Of a DNA stretch of 7,942 nucleotides, positions 1 to 5,770 are shown one piece after another. Position 1 is the stretch's first letter; each line of letters opens with the position of its first letter. This DNA comes from Caulobacteraceae bacterium (lineage in GTDB: Bacteria; Pseudomonadota; Alphaproteobacteria; Caulobacterales; Caulobacteraceae). A model generated the notes under the pieces. It ran no database searches, had not been told where the DNA came from, and saw only the letters and a list, made by a program, of their open reading frames with translations. The stretch is taken from assembly GCA_013815405.1 (NCBI GenBank), contig JACDGF010000086.1, forward strand, positions 1 to 7,942, given 5' to 3'. Made by a program: the position numbers and the translations under genes.

Positions 1-1
1 C

Positions 2-814
2 CCAGCGCTCGACCAGCCAGCGCGGATGGGCGAGACGCTCGGCGAAGGCCGCGGGCGATTCGAAGATGCGTGTGCCGGGTTTCTGCGCGGCGGCAAGTTT
101 GCGAAGTACGGCGTTGACCATGCCCGCAGCGTGTGGCTCGCCGGCGGCGCGGCAGAGCAGGTCGATCACCACCAGCCCTCCCAACCCTTTGAGGCGCAGG
201 ACCCGCGCCGCCGTCCCCAGGGCGGCGAGGTTGGCGGCGCGCGCGGCGCGCTTGGCTTCGGCGCCGGGGCGCGCGCCCAGATCGACATCGACGGCAATCA
301 GGGCGCGGGTGGGCTCGACAGCCAGGCAACCGCCCCCTGGAAGAGGGAAAACGGTCTGGAGCGCTTCGTCCTGTGCGTTGTCCGCCATCGAGCGCGCCAC
401 CTTGCCGGTTCGGATCTCGGCGCCGGGCCCATGTTGGCGGAGGCGTTCCTCGAGAGTCGGCGGGGCGGCCAGCAGCCGCGGCGGCCCCTCGGCCGGGCCG
501 ATCAGGCGCACCGAGGCCCCCTTGCCGGGGCGGGCCTGACTGCGGATCTCCACCTCCACCGCCTGGCCTTCGACAAGTCGAGCGCCCGTCGGATCGAGAT
601 TGAGGATGGCGTCCGGGCCCTCGCCGAGATCCAGGAAAGCCAGGCCCTGAGCCTTCTCCACGCGGCGAATCCGAGCCACGGCCCGGGCGCCCAAGGCCTG
701 GACGGCGAGATCCCCCGCCCTCGCGATGAGCAGACGCTCCGGGCGGCCATCCAAGGTCACGACGGCCCGATTCTCGCCGACGCCCGTATCGAGATAGAGC
801 CGCCGCTCGCTCAC
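2..814 (-). CDS. Rne/Rng-family ribonuclease E/G-like protein (3' end outside window)
   Basis: Reading the minus strand from a GTG at 814 gives an uninterrupted 271-codon frame that leaves the window, so the C-terminus is missing. Residues about 35-105 look like a divergent S1 RNA-binding region. The best signature is residues 165-218: AVEPTRALIAVDVDLG followed by LRLKGLGGLVVIDLL. This matches the metal-binding part of the RNase E/G catalytic domain (E. coli RNase E D303 and D346), placing the catalytic aspartates at D176 and D218. The E. coli asparagine two residues after the first Asp is D178 here, so this is a divergent, short-type paralogue. The family cleaves single-stranded RNA in rRNA maturation and mRNA decay. 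The cysteine Zn-link of RNase E/G would lie beyond the edge and cannot be checked. The GTG overlaps the maf stop (GTGA), implying co-transcription and translational coupling. Which member (RNase G or another small form) is unresolved. Confidence 0.9.
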   Translation of the reverse strand, partial: MSERRLYLDTGVGENRAVVTLDGRPERLLIARAGDLAVQALGARAVARIRRVEKAQGLAFLDLGEGPDAILNLDPTGARLVEGQAVEVEIRSQARPGKGASVRLIGPAEGPPRLLAAPPTLEERLRQHGPGAEIRTGKVARSMADNAQDEALQTVFPLPGGGCLAVEPTRALIAVDVDLGARPGAEAKRAARAANLAALGTAARVLRLKGLGGLVVIDLLCRAAGEPHAAGMVNAVLRKLAAAQKPGTRIFESPAAFAERLAHPRWLVERW

Positions 815-1407
815 GGCGCGCGCCAGCCCAGGCCCGTGAGGAGGCTCAGGGTTTCGTAGAGCGGAAGGCCCACCACCCCGCTCGAGGAGCCGATGAGGCT
901 GATGACGCAAGCGCCGGCGCGGCCCTGGATGCGATAGCCGCCGGCCGCGCCGCGCCATTCCCCACACGCGACCAGCGCGGCGAGTTCAGGCTTGCCGAGC
1001 CGTTTGAACTTGACCCGGGTCTCGGTCAGGCGCGCCGCTTCGCGCCCGTCCGGGCCGATCACGGCGAGACCGGTCAGGACCTTGTGGCCGCGCCCGGAGA
1101 TCAGGGCGAGCATGGCGCCGGCCGCCTCCCCCGTGGCCGGCTTGCCGAGCATCCGCCGGCCGACCGCGACGATGGTGTCGGCGGCCAGGACGAAGGCGGC
1201 GGGGTTGCTCACCGCGATGGCCTGGGCCTTGGCCATGGCCAGCCGGAGGGCGGCCAGACGCGGGGTTTCGCCCTTGAGGATCGTCTCGTCGATATCGGCC
1301 GGCTCGACCTTGTCGGGCCTGACGCCGATCTGGGCCAGGAGATCGAGCCGCCGGGGGCTGGCGCTGGCAAGGATCAGAGGGGGCCTGGGAGCGGATGGAG
1401 AGGACAC
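811..1407 (-). CDS. maf: Maf-family nucleoside triphosphate pyrophosphatase (YhdE type)
   Basis: The 198-residue product is a Maf protein, a cytoplasmic house-cleaning enzyme that hydrolyses nucleoside triphosphates (dTTP/UTP and modified pyrimidine nucleotides in the YhdE group) to monophosphate and pyrophosphate. The substrate loop SASPRR lies at residues 15-20, the catalytic Asp is D77 in LAADTIV, and GKP is at 88-90. The C-terminal part has the family pattern YRIQGRAG...GSSSGVVGLPLYET. The ADT motif, rather than the SDQ of the m7GTP-specific YceF group, indicates the dTTP/UTP type. The frame is open further upstream, but the GTG at 1407 was chosen because it gives the usual family start (about ten residues before LILASASPRR) and is preceded by GGGAGG, although with a short spacing. 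The gene is followed with a 4-nt overlap by the Rne/Rng-like ribonuclease, so the two form an operon. infA, a frequent upstream neighbour of maf in related genomes as far as I recall, is not found here. Confidence 0.95.
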   Translation of the reverse strand: MSSPSAPRPPLILASASPRRLDLLAQIGVRPDKVEPADIDETILKGETPRLAALRLAMAKAQAIAVSNPAAFVLAADTIVAVGRRMLGKPATGEAAGAMLALISGRGHKVLTGLAVIGPDGREAARLTETRVKFKRLGKPELAALVACGEWRGAAGGYRIQGRAGACVISLIGSSSGVVGLPLYETLSLLTGLGWRAP

Positions 1408-1427
1408 GGCCCTCCCATACCATCCTG

Positions 1428-1472
1428 GTCGCGGTTGTCTGTCCCTCCGTGGGAACACAACGGAACCGCGAC
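1428..1472. repeat. Long imperfect inverted repeat in the maf / acidic-protein spacer
   Basis: GTCGCGGTT (1428-1436) and AACCGCGAC (1464-1472) are perfect 9-bp inverted copies. Inside them TGTCCC (1440-1445) pairs with GGGA-A-CA (1451-1457) with one bulged A around the loop TCCGT. The result is a hairpin that fills most of the 101-nt divergent spacer. It has no T-tract, so it is unlikely to be an intrinsic terminator. It overlaps the -35 element of the candidate stress promoter and could be an operator or, if transcribed toward maf, a leader structure. Confidence 0.6.
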
Positions 1473-1477
1473 GGGTT
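1452..1477 (+). promoter_or_regulatory. Candidate EcfG-type (general stress sigma factor) promoter
   Basis: GGAAC at 1452-1456 is followed after 17 nt by GGTTT (GGTT at 1474-1477). The alphaproteobacterial EcfG/SigT consensus is GGAAC-N16/17-CGTT, so the -35 is perfect and the -10 differs in its first base. Transcription would start near 1484-1486, leaving about 25 nt of leader containing the Shine-Dalgarno GGGAG at 1497-1501 before the ATG at 1509. The geometry fits the acidic-protein gene well. A second GGAAC at 1462 has no matching -10. Confidence 0.6.
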
Positions 1478-1508
1478 TGAAGGGCGACATTCAAATGGGA
1501 GCGAATTG

Positions 1509-1985
1509 ATGAGCGACGATCGCGACGACGGCGCGGACGGCCAGGATCTGGCCGAGACATTCGACGAGACGAACCTGACCCGGGATGGCGACGACATCGC
1601 CCACCTCGATATAGCGCCGGACGTTCTGGACGTGACCCGCGAAGAGGGCGACGCCGAAGAAGACGAGGCGGTGGGCGACGATGACGACTTCGATCCCGAC
1701 GCGGCGAGCGAGGATGAAATCGATGCCCTGCTGGAGCGGGACGACGGGATCGATTACGACGTGGCCGCGGGCCCCGACATCACCGATCGGGTGTCCACGG
1801 AGGACGGGTCGGCGGCCGACTTCGAGTCCGAGACCCTCTCCGACGGCGACCTGGAAGACCTGGGCTACGACGACGAGCGCGAGCCCGCCGAACACGACCC
1901 CCATGTCGAGGAACAGCTCGACTCCGGCCTCGACGAAACCTTTCCCGCCAGCGACCCGGTCTCGATCAATCCGGGCGCGGACTAG
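1509..1985 (+). CDS. Extremely acidic, lysine-free protein with C-terminal FPASDP motif
   Basis: The frame encodes 158 residues, of which 61 are acidic (41 Asp, 20 Glu). There are only six Arg and no Lys, Cys or Trp. It has no signal peptide or membrane segment and is probably cytoplasmic and largely disordered. The middle carries a run of four Asp (57-60) and the segment EIDALLERDDGIDYD (70-84). The C-terminus, LDSGLDETFPASDPVSI (137-153), resembles the (D/E)ESFPASDP motif I recall from many small uncharacterised proteobacterial proteins; its function is unknown. The ATG at 1509 was chosen over an upstream in-frame ATG at 1395 because GGGAG lies 7 nt before it, the acidic composition begins exactly there, and the extension would run through the maf promoter region and start codon. 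An EcfG-type promoter lies just upstream, suggesting stress induction (inference). A polyanion that mimics nucleic acid or buffers cations is possible but unsupported. Confidence 0.85.
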   Translation: MSDDRDDGADGQDLAETFDETNLTRDGDDIAHLDIAPDVLDVTREEGDAEEDEAVGDDDDFDPDAASEDEIDALLERDDGIDYDVAAGPDITDRVSTEDGSAADFESETLSDGDLEDLGYDDEREPAEHDPHVEEQLDSGLDETFPASDPVSINPGAD

Positions 1986-2004
1986 GGATGCGGAGAAGAC
2001 GCGC

Positions 2005-2032
2005 TTGAATGTCGCGCGAGCGGCTTTAGGGT
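2005..2032 (+). promoter_or_regulatory. Possible housekeeping-type promoter for the MoxR gene
   Basis: CTTGAAT (TTGAAT at 2005-2010) and TAGGGT at 2027-2032, separated by 16 nt, resemble relaxed alphaproteobacterial -35/-10 elements. A start near 2039 would give a leader of about 50 nt before the ATG at 2093. Both hexamers are imperfect, so this is a weak call. Confidence 0.35.
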
Positions 2033-2042
2033 ACCTTCCGAT

Positions 2043-2112
2043 TTGAACAAGCGTTCGAGGGGCGGATCGCGTCTCTCCGGGAGCCCGTCTGGATGAACAA
2101 GCGTTTCGAAGG
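2043..2112 (+). repeat. Direct repeat flanking the MoxR start codon
   Basis: TGAACAAGCGTT at 2044-2055 recurs exactly at 2094-2105, 50 bp downstream, inside codons 1-5 of the MoxR gene. The similarity extends a few bases with one indel (TTCGAGG versus TTTCGAAGG). The upstream copy lies in the leader. Reading it from the TTG at 2043 gives a 17-codon frame whose TGA (2094-2096) overlaps the MoxR ATG (2093-2095). Confidence 0.6.
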
Positions 2113-2965
2113 CACGCGCGACTATGTGGCCACCGACGACCTGAAGATCGCGGTGAACGCGGCCATCGCGTTGGAGCGGCCCCTCCTGATCAAGGGGGAG
2201 CCGGGGACCGGCAAGACGGTGCTGGCCTATGAGATCGCCAAAGCCCTGGACGCGCCGCTGATCACCTGGCACATCAAGTCGACCACCAAGGCCCTGCAGG
2301 GCCTCTATGAATATGAGGCGGTGACCCGGCTGCGTGACAGCCAGCTGGGTGATGAGCGGGTCAAGGACGTGTCCAACTATATAAAGCGCGGGAAACTGTG
2401 GGACGCGTTCGACGCCGAGGAGCGCCCGGTCCTGCTGATCGACGAAATCGACAAGGCGGACATCGAATTTCCCAACGATCTGTTGCAGGAACTCGATCGG
2501 ATGGAGTTTTATGTCTATGAGACCAACGAAACGATAAAGGCGAAGATACGCCCGGTCGTTCTGATCACCTCGAACAACGAAAAGGAACTTCCCGACGCCT
2601 TTTTAAGGCGTTGCTTCTTCCACTACATCCGGTTTCCTGAAGAAGACACCATGCGGGCGATCATCGACGTGCACTACCCGGGCATCAAACAGAAGCTGGT
2701 CGCCGAAGCCCTGCGGATTTTTTACGACATGCGAAAGGTTCCCGGCCTGAAGAAGAAACCTTCGACATCGGAACTGCTCGATTGGCTCAAGCTTTTGATG
2801 GTCGAGGACATCGACGGCGCGGCGCTGCGGGAACGCGATCCCACCAAGCTCATCCCTCCCCTGCACGGCGCGCTCTTGAAGAATGAACAGGATGTCCATC
2901 TGTTCGAACGGCTGGCGTTCCTGGCCCGGCGCGAGGGCTCCGGCGCGCGGCCGGGACAGCCATAG
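2093..2965 (+). CDS. MoxR-family AAA+ ATPase
   Basis: The 290-residue cytoplasmic protein is a complete MoxR-type AAA+ ATPase. Walker A is GEPGTGKT (35-42), Walker B is VLLIDE (113-118), the sensor-1 region is LITSNN with N161, the arginine-finger region is LRR (171-173), and a sensor-2/lid region follows around PSTSELLDW (243-251). MoxR proteins are chaperone-like ATPases that usually remodel or activate a partner through a von Willebrand factor A (CoxE/VWA) protein encoded next door. No such gene follows here; a lipoprotein gene starts 80 nt downstream. The start is supported by GGGAG at 2079-2083, 9 nt before the ATG. The coding sequence is less GC-rich than its neighbours and contains codons that should be rare in this genome: ATA at Ile97, 148 and 152, TTA at Leu171 and AGG at Arg172. 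The family call is very secure; the client protein is unknown. Confidence 0.96.
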   Translation: MNKRFEGTRDYVATDDLKIAVNAAIALERPLLIKGEPGTGKTVLAYEIAKALDAPLITWHIKSTTKALQGLYEYEAVTRLRDSQLGDERVKDVSNYIKRGKLWDAFDAEERPVLLIDEIDKADIEFPNDLLQELDRMEFYVYETNETIKAKIRPVVLITSNNEKELPDAFLRRCFFHYIRFPEEDTMRAIIDVHYPGIKQKLVAEALRIFYDMRKVPGLKKKPSTSELLDWLKLLMVEDIDGAALRERDPTKLIPPLHGALLKNEQDVHLFERLAFLARREGSGARPGQP

Positions 2966-3045
2966 ACCGGCGCCTTACCGCAAATTCACTGGACCGCCGC
3001 CGCCCTCTTCGTCACACCCCTGGCCATGGAGAGGGAGACGGATCG

Positions 3046-3786
3046 ATGACGAGAGTTGCGGTTTTGCTGGCGGGCGCGACCCTGGCCGTGACGGCCTGCT
3101 CTCCGCCCCATCCCCGCCACGAGGCGGCGGCCCTGAAATCCGTCAGCTCGCTCGACTGCCCCGAAAGCCAGGGCGATCTGACCCGCAAGAGCGCCGCGAG
3201 CGACGGCAAGTCCTGCCTCTACGCCGACGACGCCGGCGCCGAAGTGACCCTGCAACTGATCAGCCTCGACGGCATGGATCCGAAGGTGGCCCTGGCGCCC
3301 TTGGAAAACCAGTTGCGCGGCGAACTGCCTCCCCGGCCCGCCGACGCGGCGAAAAAGGGCTCGGACAACGACCGCGTCGACATCGATCTTCCCGGCGTCC
3401 ACATCCACGCCGACGGTAACGACAACGCAAAGGTGGATGTCGGCGGGGTGAGCGTCAACGCCCAGGACAGCGCGGCCAAGGCCGGTTCGACCGATTCGGT
3501 TTCGATCGCCGCGGGCCACCCCGGGACCAGCCGCGGCGGCGTCACGGTCGACGCCGCCGACAGCGGCGCGGAAATCCACGTCAACGAACCGGGCGGCGGC
3601 GTCCGCCTGATGGTCGTCCTGGCCTCCGACGCCGCCGGGCCCAACGGCTACAAGCTCGCGGGTTACGAGGCGCGGGGACCCGTGGGGGGTCCGCTGGTGG
3701 TGGCCTCCGCCAAGGCGAAGTCCGAAGACCACGACGAACTCTACCACGACATGAAGAAGCTCCTGGACCGCAACGTCGGAAGGTAG
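3046..3786 (+). CDS. Predicted outer-membrane lipoprotein with Val/Gly-rich beta-repeat centre
   Basis: The 246-residue product begins with a short signal peptide ending in a plausible lipobox, VTAC, with the lipidated cysteine at C18. Ser19 follows instead of Asp, favouring the outer membrane. Residues 36-75 contain LDCPESQGDLTR and DGKSCLY, with C38 and C57 positioned for a disulfide. Residues 110-190 alternate Val/Ile with polar residues in GV-x-V units (GVHIHADG, VDVGGVSVNAQD, GGVTVDAADSG, GGGVRLMV), which suggests a repetitive beta-strand or beta-solenoid stretch. The charged C-terminus (EDHDELYHDMKKLLDR) is probably helical. The ATG at 3046 has GAGGGAG 8 nt upstream. The pattern resembles conserved hypothetical proteins of Caulobacteraceae as I remember them; I cannot assign a function. 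It converges with the minus-strand gene ending at 3802, leaving only 15 nt. Confidence 0.82.
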   Translation: MTRVAVLLAGATLAVTACSPPHPRHEAAALKSVSSLDCPESQGDLTRKSAASDGKSCLYADDAGAEVTLQLISLDGMDPKVALAPLENQLRGELPPRPADAAKKGSDNDRVDIDLPGVHIHADGNDNAKVDVGGVSVNAQDSAAKAGSTDSVSIAAGHPGTSRGGVTVDAADSGAEIHVNEPGGGVRLMVVLASDAAGPNGYKLAGYEARGPVGGPLVVASAKAKSEDHDELYHDMKKLLDRNVGR

Positions 3787-3801
3787 GGTGGCCCCGATCT
3801 C

Positions 3802-4173
3802 CTACGCGGCGGTCACCTCGACCACCTTATAGGTGAGGGGTCGCCCGTCTTCGTCGGTGACGGTGACATATTCGCCAACCGCGAAACGATGATCGCCGAG
3901 GCGATAGACCGGTTCGTCGTCGGCGCTGGCGCCATCTTCATAGTCGAAGAACCAGCGGGCGCCGCCGCGGGCCAGCTTGCCGTCGAGGGGATCTTCGTCG
4001 GGCGCGAAGCGGCGGACGATGCAGGCCGCTTTGCACTTGGCGTAGGCCGCGGCGTCCAGATGACCATCGGCGGTGAGCGGCGCGGTCAGGGCATAGCCGC
4101 GATGATCGTCGCCGCCGGCGAATTCGGTGCCGGGGTTACGCGCCAGCCTCATGACGATTCGGGACAGGGCCAT
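3802..4173 (-). CDS. Unrecognised 123-residue protein downstream of usp
   Basis: The protein has no signal peptide or membrane helix and is expected in the cytoplasm. It starts MALSRIVMRLARNPGTEF, has two nearby cysteines (C47 and C51), and ends in a beta-rich segment with RWFFDYED (73-80), EPVYRLGDHRF (87-97) and GEYVTVTDEDGRPLTY (100-115). The last part looks like a small barrel or SH3-like fold, but that is only an impression. It resembles uncharacterised alphaproteobacterial proteins; I cannot name a family. The ATG at 4173 is preceded by GGAG 6 nt upstream. It lies 20 nt after the stop of the universal stress gene and reads in the same direction, so it is probably the second gene of that operon and may share FixK/FNR-type control. 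The GC-rich coding pattern and the conserved-looking motifs make it a real gene rather than a shadow frame. Confidence 0.83.
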   Translation of the reverse strand: MALSRIVMRLARNPGTEFAGGDDHRGYALTAPLTADGHLDAAAYAKCKAACIVRRFAPDEDPLDGKLARGGARWFFDYEDGASADDEPVYRLGDHRFAVGEYVTVTDEDGRPLTYKVVEVTAA

Positions 4174-4193
4174 GGCATGCTCCGTGGGCGACT

Positions 4194-5006
4194 TCAGTGC
4201 GATAGGAAAAGGGACGGACCGTCGGCGTTAAGGAAGGTTCGCGTCGCGCCGCCGAAAATGAACTCCTGCAGGCGCGGGTGACCAAAGGCGCCCGAAACCA
4301 GGATTTCGGCGCCGACGGCCTTGGCGGCCTTCAACAGGGCGGGGGCAGGATCTCCCGCATCGGTCAGGATCTCGACCTCGCACGCGACCCCGCGCGCCGA
4401 CAAAAAAGCGGTAAGGCGCGCCGGATCGAACTTGCGCGACGACGCGACCGGCGCCGCCAGCACCACGACCTTCGAGGCTTTCCGTAACAGGGGCAAGGCG
4501 GTGCGCATGGCTCGGCTCGCTTCCTTCCCGCCGTCCCACGCCACCGCGGCCACGCCGCCGACCTTGAGCCCGGGCCGGGCCACGATCGTGGGCCTCTGTT
4601 CGTCGCCGATGATCTGCTGGAAGGCCTCGGCGAGGGGCCCCTTCCCCCGGGCCGCTCCGTCATCGAACACCAGGACGTCCGCCAGGCGGCCCTCCATGGC
4701 CAGGGCCGCCCAGACCGGTGACTTTAGGGAAAGGAAACTCTTGCGCCCATAATCACAGGCGTCGAGGACCGCCCGGGCCGCGTTTTCACCCTCGGCGCAC
4801 GCCTGGCGGATGCTTTCCACCGCCGTGGCCTGAACCCCGCCCATGAAACCGTCGCCCATCCAGGGGATCAGATCGGCGACATCGGCCGGTGCGTGAACGC
4901 AGGCCAGCTCCGCGCCGAAGGGTTCGGCGATCGCCAGGGCGGCGGCCACGATCCGCCGATCGCTTTCGCCGCCGGAAAGCGGCGCCATGATCTTAGCCCA
5001 GTCCAT
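4194..5006 (-). CDS. Tandem-domain universal stress protein (UspA superfamily)
   Basis: The product has about 270 residues, the length expected for two fused Usp domains (about 1-145 and 150-270). The first begins with AKIMAPLSGG and is degenerate in its nucleotide loop. The second contains VAAVAWDGGKEASRA and the C-terminal loop GAFGHPRLQEFIFGGATRTF (239-258). That loop follows the ATP-binding pattern G-2x-G-9x-G, but has Gly where Ser/Thr is usual at the last position. Usp proteins are cytoplasmic and help cells survive starvation, redox or oxygen stress; in proteobacteria many are under FNR/FixK-type control. The ATG at 5006 is preferred to the in-frame ATG at 5015 because AAGGA (plus-strand 5015-5019) sits 8 nt before it, whereas no ribosome site precedes 5015. 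The gene leads a two-gene minus-strand operon and is divergent from the HD-domain gene. Confidence 0.92.
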   Translation of the reverse strand: MDWAKIMAPLSGGESDRRIVAAALAIAEPFGAELACVHAPADVADLIPWMGDGFMGGVQATAVESIRQACAEGENAARAVLDACDYGRKSFLSLKSPVWAALAMEGRLADVLVFDDGAARGKGPLAEAFQQIIGDEQRPTIVARPGLKVGGVAAVAWDGGKEASRAMRTALPLLRKASKVVVLAAPVASSRKFDPARLTAFLSARGVACEVEILTDAGDPAPALLKAAKAVGAEILVSGAFGHPRLQEFIFGGATRTFLNADGPSLFLSH

Positions 5007-5031
5007 CCACCGCATCCTTCGCCGGCTCGGC

Positions 5032-5067
5032 CAAAGATCAGGACTGGCTCCCGCGCGTTGATCTTTG
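5032..5067. repeat. 9-bp inverted repeat in the usp / HD-gene spacer
   Basis: CAAAGATCA at 5032-5040 and TGATCTTTG at 5059-5067 are perfect inverted copies separated by 18 nt. The right copy overlaps the FNR/FixK-type box. On the minus strand the left copy falls about where the -10 region of a class II activated usp promoter would lie. Confidence 0.55.
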
Positions 5068-5071
5068 TCAA
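5058..5071. promoter_or_regulatory. FNR/FixK-type binding site upstream of usp
   Basis: TTGAT-CTTT-GTCAA matches the FNR/FixK consensus TTGAT-N4-ATCAA at 9 of 10 positions (minus strand: TTGAC-AAAG-ATCAA). Its centre at 5064.5 is about 58 nt from the usp start at 5006. A class II site 41.5 nt from the start of transcription would put the transcript start near 5023, just ahead of the AAGGA ribosome site, so the geometry suits activation of usp. For the HD gene the site ends only 3 nt before the ATG at 5075, which would suit repression or no role. Confidence 0.6.
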
Positions 5072-5074
5072 GCG

Positions 5075-5770
5075 ATGCGCCATCTGGCCGTCCGACACCT
5101 GGGAAGGAATGGTCCGCTGACCAAAGGGGCGCAACGCCGGCGTGGAACAGCCCCCGCGCCCCGCGCCTGGCAACGGATGCTGTCGGGTCGCAGGCTCGAT
5201 CTCCTCGATCCCTCCCCGATGGATATCGAGATCGAGGATATCGCCCACGGTTTGGCGCGTGTGGCGCGCTGGAACGGCCAGACCATCGGCGACCATCCGT
5301 TCAGCGTGGCGCAGCATTCCACCGTGGTCGAGGAGATCGCGGCCCGTCTCCAGCCGGGTCTGTCGCCGGCCTGGCGTCTCGCCGCCCTGCTCCACGACGC
5401 CGCCGAATATGTGATCGGCGACATGATATCCCCGTTCAAGGCGGCGCTGGGCCTCGACTACCAGACCTTCGAGGATCGTCTCGCCAGCGCGATTCACATC
5501 CGCTTCGGCCTGCCGGTGCGCACGCCGGCGCCGATCAAGGCGGTGATCAAGGCGGCCGACCGGGCCTGCGCCTTCCTGGAGGCGACCCAGCTGGCCGGCT
5601 TCACCCCGTCCGAGGCCCTGGGCCTGTTCGGCGCGCCGCCGCGGGGCTACGCGCCCATCCTCGAGCCCCTGGCCCCGCGCGAGGCCGAGGCGCGCTATGT
5701 CCAGCGGTTCCATGTGCTCTCCGAAGCGGCCGGCTACGCCTCCGTTCCCGCGGCGTTCGATACCGAATGA
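5075..5770 (+). CDS. HD-domain phosphohydrolase, YfbR-like 5'-nucleotidase family
   Basis: The 231-residue cytoplasmic protein has the metal-binding set of HD-domain phosphohydrolases: H81 in VAQHS, H107-D108 in LLHDAAEYVIGDM, and D162 in KAADRA. The segment LLHDAAEYVIGDMISPFK aligns closely with the E. coli YfbR active-site segment, with E111 and D116 in the corresponding positions. YfbR removes phosphate from deoxynucleoside 5'-monophosphates. The conserved-looking N-terminal block AWQRMLSGRRLDLLDPSP (31-48) is retained. The ATG at 5075 has no clear Shine-Dalgarno sequence and gives about 30 residues before that block, more than I would expect; no alternative in-frame ATG, GTG or TTG precedes the block, so the start or a small frameshift is uncertain. 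The stop overlaps the NadQ-like gene start (ATGA), so the two are translationally coupled and a nucleotide or NAD-related substrate is worth considering. Confidence 0.92.
   Translation: MRHLAVRHLGRNGPLTKGAQRRRGTAPAPRAWQRMLSGRRLDLLDPSPMDIEIEDIAHGLARVARWNGQTIGDHPFSVAQHSTVVEEIAARLQPGLSPAWRLAALLHDAAEYVIGDMISPFKAALGLDYQTFEDRLASAIHIRFGLPVRTPAPIKAVIKAADRACAFLEATQLAGFTPSEALGLFGAPPRGYAPILEPLAPREAEARYVQRFHVLSEAAGYASVPAAFDTE

Noticed and set aside
26..859. Plus-strand frames of up to 277 codons at the left edge
   Set aside because: They lie opposite the minus-strand RNase E/G-like gene, whose catalytic motifs are clear, and have low-complexity translations.
1491..1904. Hydrophobic, valine-rich minus-strand frame opposite the acidic gene
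   Set aside because: Antisense Asp/Glu codons (GAC, GAG) read as Val and Leu, so the apparent membrane protein is an artefact. It has no supporting ribosome site.
1484..2015. TTGAATGTCGC occurs inverted at 1484-1494 and direct at 2005-2015, flanking the acidic gene
   Set aside because: An 11-bp match between any two places in 8 kb is expected by chance several times, and the sequences after it differ. It is not enough for a mobile-element boundary.
2966..3045. Possible terminator or promoter between the MoxR and lipoprotein genes
   Set aside because: I see no stem-loop followed by a T-tract and no convincing -35/-10 pair; only the ribosome site before 3046 is clear.
3787..3801. Possible bidirectional terminator between the convergent genes
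   Set aside because: The 15-nt gap contains no stable inverted repeat.
5204..5243. Repeated GATATCGAG/GATCGAG words resembling a palindromic operator
   Set aside because: They fall inside the HD gene and are explained by codons for the conserved Asp/Glu/Ile-rich segment.
5065..5766. Long in-frame N-terminal extension of the NadQ-like gene through the HD gene
   Set aside because: The extension is Arg/Pro/Gly-rich shadow sequence of the HD gene, and the family domain begins right after the ATG at 5767.
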